Assembly (NCBI GenBank): GCA_937928215.1
Contig: CALFWL010000100.1
Location: forward strand, 1-38,186
Length of the DNA: 38,186 bases
From: an uncultured Pirellulaceae bacterium
Lineage (GTDB): Bacteria > Planctomycetota > Planctomycetia > Pirellulales > Pirellulaceae
Reading direction: 5' to 3'
Shown: piece after piece, positions 23,322 through 31,696 of the stretch
Numbering within the stretch: position 1 is the stretch's first letter
Layout of the letters: every line of letters starts with the position of its first letter
Notes under the pieces: model-generated
Told to the model about the DNA's origin: nothing
Database searches by the model: none
Seen by the model: the letters and a program-made list of their open reading frames with translations, nothing else
Program-made: the position numbers and the translations under genes

Positions 23322-24551
23322 TCACGATCGAACCACGCCTGATTTCCCAATCACGGTGATGCCAGATGGAGTGACGGTGAAGCCTTGGGCACGGTCGGCT
23401 TCATGGTCGAAACCGATTTCTGCTCCTTCTGGTACATCGACGTGCTTGTCGATGATCGCTCGTTGAATCTTCGCGTGCCGCCCCACGTTGACGTTGTCCA
23501 TCAGAATCGAGTCGGAAACTTGAGCGTAGCTGTTAACTCGCACGCCCGGACCCAGCACGCATCGATCCACTTGGCCTCCAGAGACAATGCTTCCGGGGCA
23601 AACGATGCTGTCGGTGGCCATTCCAACACGATCGATTCCGTCTTCGGAACGAAACACGAACTTGGGCGGTGGTAGGTTACGTTGCACGGTTCGAATTGGC
23701 CAATCGGCATCGTAAAGGTTCAAATGTGGTTCGACGCGAATCAAATCCATGTTCGCTTCGTAGTAAGCATCCAGCGTACCCACGTCACGCCAGTAAGCGG
23801 TCGAGTTCGTCGATTCATCTAAGAACGGGCAAGCGATTACCTTCGCGGAATCGATGACCGACGGAATGATGTCCTTGCCAAAATCGTGGTTGCTTTCGCG
23901 AATCGTCGCATCGTTGAGTAATTGTTCGAACAGAAACCGAGTGGTAAAAACATAGACCCCCATGCTTGCCAAGCAACGTTGGTCATCGCCCGGCATCGTT
24001 TTGGGATGAACTGGTTTCTCCTCGAAGCCAACAATTCGCTGCTGATCGTTGACCTGCATGACACCGAAACCGGTGGCTTCCTCCGGCGTGACGGGCAACG
24101 CGGCGACGGTCAGATCGGCGTTCTGTTGATGATGAAACTCGATCATCTTCCGGTAATTCATCTGGTAAACGTGGTCACCAGCTAGGATCAGCGTGTACTG
24201 AGGACGCTCTTGTTCGATCGCATAGATGTTCTGATAAACAGCGTCAGCAGTGCCCTGATACCAATGCTCGTCAATCCGTTGCTGAGGCGGAACGACATCA
24301 ATGAACTCTTTCAATTCATTGCAAAAGTATTTCCGCCAACCATCGTTGATATGACGATCAAGGCTCATCGCTTTGTACTGAGTCAGAATAAGCAGTTTCC
24401 GAAGCCCGCTGTTGATGCAGTTGGACAATGCAAAATCAACGATTCGGTATCCACCCGCAAACGGGACCGCTGGTTTGGCTCGGTCTCGTGTAAGTGGCTC
24501 AAGGCGAGAGCCTTTTCCTCCCGCGAGTATGACTGCCATGACATTATTCAA
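23322..24551 (-). CDS. glgC: Glucose-1-phosphate adenylyltransferase (ADP-glucose pyrophosphorylase)
   Basis: 409 residues from TTG at 24551, with GGAG seven bases upstream; an ATG four codons later is the alternative. The enzyme makes ADP-glucose from glucose-1-phosphate and ATP for glycogen synthesis in the cytoplasm. Visible blocks are LAGGKGSRLEPLTRDRAKPA near residue 10, GGYRIVDFALSN near 34, WYQGTADAVYQN near 97, LAGDHVYQMNY near 123, GFEEKP near 175 and the C-terminal left-handed beta-helix repeats (SIVCPGSIVSGG, CVLGPGVRVN). Length is normal. No glgA or glgB is adjacent. The downstream neighbour is convergent. Confidence 0.97.
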   Translation of the reverse strand: MNNVMAVILAGGKGSRLEPLTRDRAKPAVPFAGGYRIVDFALSNCINSGLRKLLILTQYKAMSLDRHINDGWRKYFCNELKEFIDVVPPQQRIDEHWYQGTADAVYQNIYAIEQERPQYTLILAGDHVYQMNYRKMIEFHHQQNADLTVAALPVTPEEATGFGVMQVNDQQRIVGFEEKPVHPKTMPGDDQRCLASMGVYVFTTRFLFEQLLNDATIRESNHDFGKDIIPSVIDSAKVIACPFLDESTNSTAYWRDVGTLDAYYEANMDLIRVEPHLNLYDADWPIRTVQRNLPPPKFVFRSEDGIDRVGMATDSIVCPGSIVSGGQVDRCVLGPGVRVNSYAQVSDSILMDNVNVGRHAKIQRAIIDKHVDVPEGAEIGFDHEADRAQGFTVTPSGITVIGKSGVVRS

Positions 24552-25132
24552 ACCACCGCTCCTGCACTAGCGAAGAATTTAGTCAGAGAACTTTCGAGCT
24601 ACTGACCTGAGTTTCTTCTGCACGAATTTCAAAAGCAGTTTAACCGTCTCGCTGATCTGACAGAACCCGAATCACACTAGCGGTAGAAGCGGGGAGGTTT
24701 GAACGCCCTTTGGGATCCACGAATATCGTTAACTTCGACAGACCATTTTCACTCGACTTCGTGTTGAATCCGCTTTCCGAAATCCTTTACCAAGGAGTAG
24801 AGCGTGCTGTCAATCGCTGTTCAACCGGTAAGCCAAAGCCTCAAAATCTCAAACGCAAACCGAATGCCGTGACAAACGTACTTAGGCAGCAGGCGTATCG
24901 TTGGTCGCGGAGTGCTACCGGACGCCGCTTTCTCGGAAATTTGTGGGTTAATTGTTTGCGTTCGGGGTCTGCTATCCCTACAATCGAACTATCAGGAATA
25001 CGCCGACAGCGGCGATCCGAAATGTGCCGATGCCAACTATCGTAAGATAACTTACAACCTACAATGAGAAAGCTCACTACTGTTCATCCACGTCGAATCG
25101 AGTTTTTTTCCGCCACCAAAGACATCCACCAT
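24552..25132. other. Intergenic between divergent glgC and exported-protein genes
   Basis: About 581 bp. It contains a plausible promoter at 24956-24984 for the plus-strand gene. An open frame of 111 codons at 24710-25045 has no ribosome site and no protein-like composition, so it is not called. Confidence 0.45.
24956..24984 (+). promoter_or_regulatory. Possible sigma-70 promoter
   Basis: TTGCGT at 24956-24961 and TACAAT at 24979-24984 are separated by 17 bp, the optimal spacing. It would transcribe the exported-protein gene at 25133. Confidence 0.45.
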
Positions 25133-25900
25133 ATGCGTACGCATTCTACATTTGTCGCTGTCGGCTTTTCGCTACTGATGACTCTATCGATGGTGGTCTC
25201 AGTTGTGTTGGCGAGTTTGCCTGCTTCTGCCGACCAGGTCATCGTGGACCGTGATCCCGAGTCTTCAGTGACTCTTGCCGATGATGTCGAGTGCTCAGCC
25301 TGCGATCAAGCTTTAAGCCCGTCTGCGATCGAGGTACTGACCAGTGGTGCCGGCGGTGAGGTGACAGCCGGTCAGCTGTGGTCATTTTTCAATGCGCAGG
25401 GCGTGGACTCGATGGACGAACTGACGCTGCATCTGGACATTGACCCGGAAAAGGTGGCCACATCAGCCGGAGGATCGTCGATCGATATCAGTTCGTTGCA
25501 GCTTCAGATCGAAAACCCTGACGGTATCCAGGGATTCGCAACCGATGTCCAAATTGGTGACAAGCAGGTTTTGTTGCCAAATGCTTCCAGGAATGCCGAC
25601 AGTGCGGACATGCAGTTGGCAGTCAAATTGCATTATGACTTCATGAAGCGATTCAGCGCTGACAGTACCGAGAAGATCAAGCTGAACGTTTCCAGCTCCG
25701 GATTGATGCCGAGCATCTCAATCGCGAAGAAAACGGAAGCGCTGCGGGCATTGAATTGGCCGTTGCTGATCGGGTTCACGATTTTTTGGTTGGGTGTATT
25801 CGCGCTGGTAAATTGGCTGACCAAACCAAAGGCCAATGAAACTTCGCTAAGCAGAGACTCGGGTGTTGAGCCATCGAAGAATCACGCGATATCAGTTTAA
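25133..25900 (+). CDS. Exported protein with C-terminal membrane anchor, function unknown
   Basis: 255 residues from ATG at 25133 (MRTHSTFVAV). An in-frame ATG at 25064 would add 23 residues before the signal; the later start places a typical signal peptide at residues 1-34, ending ASLPASADQ. The mature part contains a short CSACDQ motif, then a region rich in Asp and Ser with beta-like segments. A second hydrophobic helix (WPLLIGFTIFWLGVFALVNW, about 207-228) lies near the C-terminus, followed by a short charged tail, so the protein is probably anchored with its bulk outside the cytoplasm. No family recognised. It is convergent with the SpoU methyltransferase gene. Confidence 0.72.
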   Translation: MRTHSTFVAVGFSLLMTLSMVVSVVLASLPASADQVIVDRDPESSVTLADDVECSACDQALSPSAIEVLTSGAGGEVTAGQLWSFFNAQGVDSMDELTLHLDIDPEKVATSAGGSSIDISSLQLQIENPDGIQGFATDVQIGDKQVLLPNASRNADSADMQLAVKLHYDFMKRFSADSTEKIKLNVSSSGLMPSISIAKKTEALRALNWPLLIGFTIFWLGVFALVNWLTKPKANETSLSRDSGVEPSKNHAISV

Positions 25901-25985
25901 GCTGAGTCGTGACGAAACCACGGGCTGCCCAGTTTCCGTCTCTTTGCCTGTCGCTGAATCAGTCAATGCGATCTTACTCAGGCGA

Positions 25986-26768
25986 TTACTGATTGGCCGC
26001 TCTTTTCTGCCGCAATGCCTCGTACATCATGACGGCAGCAGTCACAGAGACGTTCAGGCTGTCAGCAACACCGCTCATGGGAAGCTTGACGCGAGAAAAG
26101 TTCCCCTGCATCCAAGTGCCGGACAGACCGTTGGCCTCATTGCCGACCACCACAGCACAACGACCGTTCAAACGAGTGTGGTACAGATCGTCGGCATGTT
26201 CCGGGGTTGCCACCAAGACTCGATAGTCGTTTTCCCGCAACCATGCGATCGTCTGCTCATTCGTCGCGACCGCTGTCGGTAGTGAAAATGTGGTCCCTGT
26301 GCTGTTTCGGATCGCGTTGGGGTGAAATACGTCGCAAACGGGTTCGGAAACGATGATGCCTCCCGCCGCCGTTGCATCCGCCGTCCGAAAAATGGCTCCA
26401 AGGTTGCCCGGTTTCTCGATTGATTCGGCGACCAGAACCAATCCGTCGTTTTGCCTGAATTGTTCGAGTGACCTAATTGGTCGTTCCGCGACCGCAACCA
26501 TTCCTTCGGCTCGATTACCGTACGCCAGTTTTTGAAAAACGTCTTCGGTGACTTGGATCGTTTCGAATCCATCCGCATCCAGCCCAGCCGGCAAGTCGGA
26601 ATCCGAATCAACGAACAGCGAGGCAATCTGCACTCCAGATACGATGGCACGCTGAATTTCTCGAGCCCCAAAAATGATAATTCGATTCTGTTGCTTACGC
26701 CCGCGACTCGTGTGGAGTCGTACGGCGTCGCGAATTTTCTTATTCTGTAAGCTGGAGATCAATTCCAA
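25986..26768 (-). CDS. SpoU/TrmH-family RNA 2'-O-methyltransferase
   Basis: 260 residues from TTG at 26768. This start has AGGAG seven bases upstream and gives the canonical MELISSLQNKKIRDAVRL opening; earlier starts overlap the upstream gene. SPOUT motifs are PGNLGAIFRTADA near residue 125, VVVGNEANGLS near 205 and LPMSGVADSLNVSVTAAV near 230. The family methylates 2'-O of rRNA or tRNA riboses using S-adenosylmethionine, with a knotted SAM site. The substrate position cannot be told. It begins 4 bp after the stop of the RlmI-like gene, so the two methyltransferases are coupled. Confidence 0.93.
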   Translation of the reverse strand: MELISSLQNKKIRDAVRLHTSRGRKQQNRIIIFGAREIQRAIVSGVQIASLFVDSDSDLPAGLDADGFETIQVTEDVFQKLAYGNRAEGMVAVAERPIRSLEQFRQNDGLVLVAESIEKPGNLGAIFRTADATAAGGIIVSEPVCDVFHPNAIRNSTGTTFSLPTAVATNEQTIAWLRENDYRVLVATPEHADDLYHTRLNGRCAVVVGNEANGLSGTWMQGNFSRVKLPMSGVADSLNVSVTAAVMMYEALRQKRAANQ

Positions 26769-26772
26769 CGGA

Positions 26773-27633
26773 TCACTCCTGATTTGCGAAAGATGTTTGC
26801 CAGCGGGCAAATTTACCGCTGGGCAATTGGCGGCCTGTCGCGGTAGAAAGCATCAACGTTCCCGTCTCAATTTGGTTTTCGGGCACGCCCCAAGCACGAG
26901 CGACTTCCCGGCCGAGCCGTGCCGCATCATAGCCGGGAGTATGGCAACTGAGGAGCACCATTTCAGGTTCGTTGCCCGTTAACCGAGCCGCAGCCGAAAG
27001 CAGTTTCCCAAGATCTCGATCCAGTTTCCAAGTTTCTCCAGACGGACCACGACCAAACGAGGGTGGATCAGCAACGAAAATGTCATACCGATTCCCACGC
27101 TTTACCTCGCGTTCCACGAATCGCATCGCGTCCTCGGTAATCCAGCGGATCGGGTGATCCTGTAGTTGGGAAGCAACTGCGTTGTCGCGAGCCCATGAAA
27201 CGACCGTTTTGGCGGCATCAACATGGATCACTTCGGCACCGGCTTTGGCAAGCGCGAGGGTGGTTCCTCCCGTGTAACCGAACAGGTTGATCGCCTTCAG
27301 GCCTCGCAGATCCAAGGCTGAATTGCGAACCCAATCCCAGTTGGATGCTTGTTCCGGGAAAATACCGACTTGGCCGGTCGGGGTCGGTCGAAGTTGAAGC
27401 GTGACATCGCCATGCGAGACCGTCCAGGACAAGTCAGGATCGCCGGTCCACACGCCCTGTCCGTTGGTTCCATGCCGACGGTAACGCAAGTGCGAATCCC
27501 ATTCGGTTTCGATGATCGCTTTTCCCTGATCGGGAACCGACGGGGTCTGACGACGAACCACGACATCGCCAAACCTTTCAAGTTTTTCACCCCGAGAAAA
27601 TTCCAGCAGTTCGTACTCGGCGGGGTCGAACAT
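26773..27633 (-). CDS. Class I SAM-dependent methyltransferase, RlmI-like
   Basis: 286 residues from ATG at 27633 (MFDPAEYELLEF). A TTG at 27702 is in frame but would overlap the upstream gene; the ATG leaves a 53-bp gap. The methyltransferase domain shows INLFGYTGGTTLALAKAGAE (motif I) near residue 118, HVDAAKTVVSWARDNA after it, and the catalytic DIFVADPPSFGRG near 190. The N-terminal segment KLERFGDVVVRRQTP resembles the RlmI/RlmK-type 23S rRNA methyltransferase group. DPPSFGRG fits an m5C or m7G methyltransferase. Coupled to the SpoU gene downstream. Substrate not determined. Confidence 0.87.
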   Translation of the reverse strand: MFDPAEYELLEFSRGEKLERFGDVVVRRQTPSVPDQGKAIIETEWDSHLRYRRHGTNGQGVWTGDPDLSWTVSHGDVTLQLRPTPTGQVGIFPEQASNWDWVRNSALDLRGLKAINLFGYTGGTTLALAKAGAEVIHVDAAKTVVSWARDNAVASQLQDHPIRWITEDAMRFVEREVKRGNRYDIFVADPPSFGRGPSGETWKLDRDLGKLLSAAARLTGNEPEMVLLSCHTPGYDAARLGREVARAWGVPENQIETGTLMLSTATGRQLPSGKFARWQTSFANQE

Positions 27634-27686
27634 GATTGAATGGAGGCGAGCTTTCGAGGCGTGCGAGGAAACGCGAATGGAGCGGA

Positions 27687-28307
27687 TCAATACCAGATCC
27701 AAAGGTGCGGCATCCGGCGAGTCAGTGCATCGATTCCGTTATCCGATATTTTTGTGTCACGAATGACGAGGCACTGCAGTTTGGTCATCTTGGAAATCGT
27801 CTTCAAGGATCGATCCGAAATTGGACATCCTTCGACATCGAGCACTTCGCACCGATCCAGTTCCGGTAGCCGGGCCAGCTGATCATCTGTCACTGGATCG
27901 TCTCGGCGATCGATCACGACTCGGTTTTTCAGGTTGGCATCGTAACCCGTCCAGTTCAGCTTCCTAGACAAAAAAAGCATCCCAGACCAAAACGGTTCCT
28001 GATACCAAGCCAGTGGTTCAGTCGGATCGGCGGCTAGCGCGTGTCCTTTTCGAATCAACGCGACATACAACGTGACGCTGGCGATCAGCAGTATGGTCAA
28101 CGGAACTTTCAGCAGCCAGCCGATCGTGAAGACAATCGCCGCCAACAGCAAAGCGGTCCAGATAATCACCGCCAGATGAGCCCCGAATTCGAGCACTCGA
28201 ACCGGAATCGTTTCGCCCAGCACCTTGCAGAACCATCGTTGCATTCCGGTTAGCGGAACCGGTTTGCGTCGTGTGCTTGGCCTTGCTTGATCAGTTGGTT
28301 TGCTCAT
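27687..28307 (-). CDS. Membrane protein with short leucine-rich repeats
   Basis: 206 residues from ATG at 28307. After a basic, Pro-rich N-terminus, two hydrophobic helices lie at about 42-66 and 68-85. From about residue 144 the sequence has LRR-like spacing: LPELDRCEVLDVEGCPISD, then MTKLQCLVIRDTKISDNGI, then MPHLWIWY. This is only two or three repeats, so the domain is small. Such proteins are common in planctomycetes and probably bind another protein on the cytoplasmic side. It lies 53 bp upstream of the RlmI-like gene and may be co-transcribed. No catalytic motif seen. Confidence 0.78.
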   Translation of the reverse strand: MSKPTDQARPSTRRKPVPLTGMQRWFCKVLGETIPVRVLEFGAHLAVIIWTALLLAAIVFTIGWLLKVPLTILLIASVTLYVALIRKGHALAADPTEPLAWYQEPFWSGMLFLSRKLNWTGYDANLKNRVVIDRRDDPVTDDQLARLPELDRCEVLDVEGCPISDRSLKTISKMTKLQCLVIRDTKISDNGIDALTRRMPHLWIWY

Positions 28308-28400
28308 GGAGCCATGTTAATCATCTCAGCACAGATCGTCAGCAGGCGCTGTGGATTCTTGGCTCGAACGAATAGATTGAGCGACACCAGCAGGTCTGAT

Positions 28401-28438
28401 CGCAAAACCTCTGCTCGCAAAACCTCTGCTCGCAAACC
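28401..28438. repeat. 15-bp tandem repeat
   Basis: The unit CGCAAAACCTCTGCT occurs at 28401-28415 and 28416-28430, with a partial third copy. It lies in the gap between the LRR-like gene and tRNA-Gln. Small open frames on both strands cover it, but they start inside the tRNA or lack ribosome sites and are not called. Confidence 0.75.
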
Positions 28439-28493
28439 GTTGGCGCGAAAAAAGCAAAGTGCCAAGGCGGTTTCGCGGGAAAGAAAACAACAA

Positions 28494-28564
28494 TTACCCG
28501 ACATGGATTCGAACCATGAATGACGGTACCAAAAACCGTAGTGTTACCATTACACCATCGGGCA
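28494..28564 (-). tRNA. tRNA-Gln (anticodon TTG)
   Basis: The minus strand folds into a cloverleaf of 71 nt. The acceptor stem is TGCCCGA/TCGGGTA with a G-T pair at position 2, typical of tRNA-Gln, and discriminator A. The anticodon arm is ACGGT-TTTTGGT-ACCGT with anticodon TTG, and the T arm contains GGTTCGAATCC. CCA is not encoded. Confidence 0.95.
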
Positions 28565-28726
28565 TCGTTGAAGACCCGATTTTATCAAATACCGGGCGGA
28601 AGAAAAATAGCTGTTTTCGTTTTGGCGTCCGAAAGCGTCAGAATTTGCCATGAAAGGATACTTTCCTCGTGTGGCCCAATGTTTTGCGTAGCCGTGTTTT
28701 TGCGAAAGCGTCAGTCATCCCGTCAG

Positions 28727-29404
28727 TCATCCCTTTTCCGAGCGGTCCCGAGCCCGCTGTTTGGCAACGACGCTGAAAGCCAGCTGTTCCAGTTCGATTG
28801 CCAAGTCGACACCGACCTGACTGACGGACGGTGGCAGATTCAGAGTCACGGGCGCGAAGTTCATGATTCCGGAAATTCCCGCCGCAACGATCTCTTGGGT
28901 CGCTTCTGCCGCCGCAGCGGCGGGGACCGCCAACACCGCCAGCTCGATTTTGCTGGCCACCACCGTTTCTGCAAGCTCATCCATATGCCGAACGGTCAGA
29001 CCTTCAAAGGTTCTACCAACTAGGTTGGGCTGCTTGTCAAATGCGGCTACGACCGAAAAACCCTGATTCCCAAATCCTCGGTAACCCAACAATGCCTGCC
29101 CCAAGTTGCCGCAGCCAATCAGGGCCACTGGCCAAACTCGGTCGGTCCCCAAAATGGATCTGATCTTCTGGATCAGTTCATCGCATCGATAACCAATTCC
29201 CGGATAACCGAACTGGCCAAAGTAAGCAAAGTCTTTCCTGACCTGCGAAGCGGTCAGCCCCAAGCGTCGGGCAAGCGTGGACGAGCTGATCGTCGGCTTT
29301 CCCGATCCCGAGACCATTTGTAATTCGCGCAGGTAGAGGCTCATACGGCCCACGACCACTTTTGGAACACCGGAATCGAGCGGAGGAGTATTCAGATTCT
29401 TCAC
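28727..29404 (-). CDS. rex: Redox-sensing transcriptional repressor Rex
   Basis: 225 residues from GTG at 29404; the ribosome site is weak. The N-terminal winged helix has ISSSTLARRLGLTASQVRKD followed by the hallmark DFAYFGQFGYPGIGY (about 58-72). The Rossmann domain has GCGNLG at 97-102, with FDKQPN near 126. Rex binds its operator when NAD+ is high and leaves it when NADH rises, controlling fermentation and respiration genes. No Rex operator (palindrome of the TTGTGAAATTTTTCACAA type) was found near this gene. It stands alone between tRNA-Gln and the YTV gene. Confidence 0.95.
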   Translation of the reverse strand: MKNLNTPPLDSGVPKVVVGRMSLYLRELQMVSGSGKPTISSSTLARRLGLTASQVRKDFAYFGQFGYPGIGYRCDELIQKIRSILGTDRVWPVALIGCGNLGQALLGYRGFGNQGFSVVAAFDKQPNLVGRTFEGLTVRHMDELAETVVASKIELAVLAVPAAAAAEATQEIVAAGISGIMNFAPVTLNLPPSVSQVGVDLAIELEQLAFSVVAKQRARDRSEKG

Positions 29405-29919
29405 TGATCAGAGGAACGGATCGCGGGGAATTGCATCGCGGGTCAAGCGCTGGCGGCGCCGAACGTTTTACTTGATGAATGCGAAGATCACATTGGGCAT
29501 GGACGGCCCGGCCAATCATGTTCGCGTGATCGTTGCTGCCAGCACTCACCGCTGCCATCCAGTTTACCCTGTCTGAAAAATCATGTCGCACCCGTTTCCC
29601 GACTGTTTTGGAATCGCCATTCGAAGAAATCGACACAACCCCTACACTCAGCCCATTGTTTCTGTGTTTCTTTATCGTTCTTGCTTCGCCATTCATCCTA
29701 GACTCAATCAAGAACCGATCCTCGTTAGGTCAGGAGGACCTTTGCAAGGTGGACGAACGGGAGTTGTCCACGCATTCCGTCCCTGCTGTGAAGCCGGCCA
29801 ACAAAAATGGCGCTTTGCCAGGAACGGGAGAGTCTTGAAACGGTAGGCATGGTGAATGTTTCACCAGACCAGATGCTGCCTCCAAGGTTTTGAAACGTCA
29901 GTTTTTTGGAGAGTTTACG
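29405..29919. other. Intergenic/leader of the YTV gene
   Basis: About 515 bp between divergent rex and the YTV gene. A 7-bp hairpin TGGTGAA-TGT-TTCACCA lies at 29851-29867, 50 nt before the YTV start. TTGAAACG is repeated near 29837 and 29890. A good AGGAGG at about 29730 precedes a TTG start of a short frame of about 34 codons, which I do not call. No convincing -35/-10 pair was found. Confidence 0.45.
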
Positions 29920-31491
29920 ATGAAATTGGTACGAAGTCTGTTGACCTCGGCGGCTTTCGCAGCTGCTGCAATGTCAGCCAGCTTCAGCTGGGGCCAATGT
30001 TGTGGTGGCGCAAGCTACGACGCAGTTGCCTCGGCTGCACCCGCTGCTGTTGCCGGAGACGGCTGCAGCTACACCGTAATGAAGACGGTACGTAGCGTGG
30101 TGAATGAAACACGGCAGGAAACACGTTACCGAACTGTGTACAACACAGTCACCGAAAACGTACAAGTTCCTGTTACTCGCACTGTTCGCGAAACAGAAAT
30201 GCGAGAGCAAAGTTACACCGTACGACGTCCCGTCAAGGAAACGTCTTACAAGACTGTAAACTACACAGTCAAGCGACCTGTCACAGAAACAAAGCAGCGG
30301 ACTGTCAACTACACAGTGCGTCGCCCCGTGACTGAGCAGCACTCAAAAGAGGTCACAACTTACGTTCGTCGACCTGTTACTGAGCAGAAGACACGAACTG
30401 TGAACTACACCGTTCGCGTTCCTGTCACCAACACCGTGATGAAGACTGTCAACACAGTTGTTCGTCGACCTGTCACAGAAACAAAGACTCGTACTGTCAC
30501 AAGCACGATCCGCGTTCCTTACACAGAAACCAAGAACGTCACTGTTCGTGGTGGAAGCTGGCAGACTCAGACTAGCGTGGTTCCAGGCCGCAGCTACACA
30601 AAGCGAGTTCGCACTCGTGGTAGCTGGTCAACCGATCCATGCACTGGTTGCCGTACTTTCTGCCCAGGTTCATGCGACAAGGTTTGCTGCAAGACTCCTG
30701 ATCGCACCGTATGCAAGAAAGTTTGGGTTCCATCGTGCGAAACCAAGCAGGTTTGCGTAACGAAGTACCGCTGTGAGAAAGTTTGCAAGGAAGTTCCTTA
30801 CACATGCACACGCATGGTTTGCGAAACTGTTTCCAAGCAAGTTCCTTGCACAACAACTTCTTACAAGTGCGAAACTCGTTCGAAGCAAGTTAACTACTGC
30901 GTAACACGTATGGTATGCGAGCCAGTCACCAAGACTGTCAACTACTGCACAACACGCATGGTTTGCGAGCCTAAGACACGCGTCGAGAACTACTGCGTAA
31001 CACGCATGGTTTGCGAGCAGAAGACCAAGCAGGTTCCTGTTTGCACAACACGTATCGTTTGCGAGACCAAGACTCGCATGGTTCCTCACACAGTTTGCCG
31101 CAAGGTAACTGAAATGAAGACCGTTCAGCGATGCAAGCGAGTTTGCTCAAAGGTTCCTTACACTGTCAACGTTTGTGTTCCACGAGTTGTTGAGACTCAG
31201 GTTCCTGTCACAGTAAACGCTGCTCCTTCGTCTTGCTGCGATGCAGCTGCTGACGCCTGTGACGGTGGATGCGATGACGGCTGCGGATGCGACATGGGCG
31301 GAGACGCTTGTGGTGCTGCCGACGCTTGTGGCACTGGCCGCGGATGCTGCCTTGGTAGCCGACTGCGTGGTCTGGGTTCACGAATTCGTGGCCTGTTCGC
31401 CGGTTGCGGATGCCGATCAAACGATTGCTGTGAAGTTGCCGACGATTGCGGATGCGAAGCTGCTCCAGTAGCCGATTGCGGATGCAACTAA
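29920..31491 (+). CDS. YTV-repeat cell-surface protein with Cys-rich half
   Basis: 523 residues from ATG at 29920, with GGAGAG six bases upstream. A signal peptide (MKLVRSLLTSAAFAAAAMSA) ends near residue 26, followed by CCGG. From about 50 to 215 the protein is a series of repeats of the type YTVRRPVTETKxRTVN, free of cysteine. After residue 240 the repeats change to a Cys-bearing form (for example NYCVTRMVCEPVTKTV) and then a tail of CGC/GCD clusters to the end. About 45 cysteines lie in this second half. YTV proteins are planctomycete-specific and are associated with the cell envelope. Very even codon choice (many GTT, CGT, ACA, TGC) suggests high expression. It is followed by a strong terminator and stands alone. 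Confidence 0.93.
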   Translation: MKLVRSLLTSAAFAAAAMSASFSWGQCCGGASYDAVASAAPAAVAGDGCSYTVMKTVRSVVNETRQETRYRTVYNTVTENVQVPVTRTVRETEMREQSYTVRRPVKETSYKTVNYTVKRPVTETKQRTVNYTVRRPVTEQHSKEVTTYVRRPVTEQKTRTVNYTVRVPVTNTVMKTVNTVVRRPVTETKTRTVTSTIRVPYTETKNVTVRGGSWQTQTSVVPGRSYTKRVRTRGSWSTDPCTGCRTFCPGSCDKVCCKTPDRTVCKKVWVPSCETKQVCVTKYRCEKVCKEVPYTCTRMVCETVSKQVPCTTTSYKCETRSKQVNYCVTRMVCEPVTKTVNYCTTRMVCEPKTRVENYCVTRMVCEQKTKQVPVCTTRIVCETKTRMVPHTVCRKVTEMKTVQRCKRVCSKVPYTVNVCVPRVVETQVPVTVNAAPSSCCDAAADACDGGCDDGCGCDMGGDACGAADACGTGRGCCLGSRLRGLGSRIRGLFAGCGCRSNDCCEVADDCGCEAAPVADCGCN

Positions 31492-31539
31492 GCCAGAATT
31501 GGCTTTCTTAACCAGGAAGTAAGTCTGGTCAACATACAG

Positions 31540-31575
31540 GGCCGCCCGATCATCATCAGATCGGGCGGCCTTTTT
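31540..31575 (+). terminator. Rho-independent terminator of the YTV gene
   Basis: GGCCGCCCGATC pairs with GATCGGGCGGCC, a 12-bp perfect stem with loop ATCATCA, followed by TTTTT. A weaker hairpin (ACCAG/CTGGT) precedes it at 31511-31529. Confidence 0.96.
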
Positions 31576-31611
31576 GCTGGCCGGTTGCCGCTTCAATTCA
31601 AAAGGTTCCAC

Positions 31612-31683
31612 GCTCTGGCGCGCGTAGTTACTTCGAAGCTTTCTACTTCTAGAGTTTCTACTTCAACGGTTTCCACTTCAAAG
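31612..31683. repeat. GCTCTGG repeat and TTTCTACTTC microrepeats
   Basis: A third 22-bp GCTCTGG unit is at 31612-31633, relatives at 7221 and 7269. It runs into three imperfect copies of about 15 bp (CTTTCTACTTCTAGA, GTTTCTACTTCAAC, GGTTTCCACTTCAAAG) to about 31683. Position is between the YTV terminator and the sulfotransferase stop. Confidence 0.6.
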
Positions 31684-31696
31684 TGGTGCGGTTCAC

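Noticed and set aside
24710-25045. Plus-strand ORF of 111 codons between glgC and the exported-protein gene
   Set aside because: No ribosome binding site, composition unlike the neighbours, and it covers a likely promoter.
28287-28523. Basic ORFs on both strands around the 15-bp tandem repeat; the minus one ends with an ATGA overlap at the LRR-like gene
   Set aside because: They run into or start within tRNA-Gln and owe their repeats to the tandem DNA.
29533-29838. Plus-strand ORF of 101 codons with a hydrophobic stretch in the rex-YTV gap
   Set aside because: No start signal and overlapping alternative frames; likely chance.
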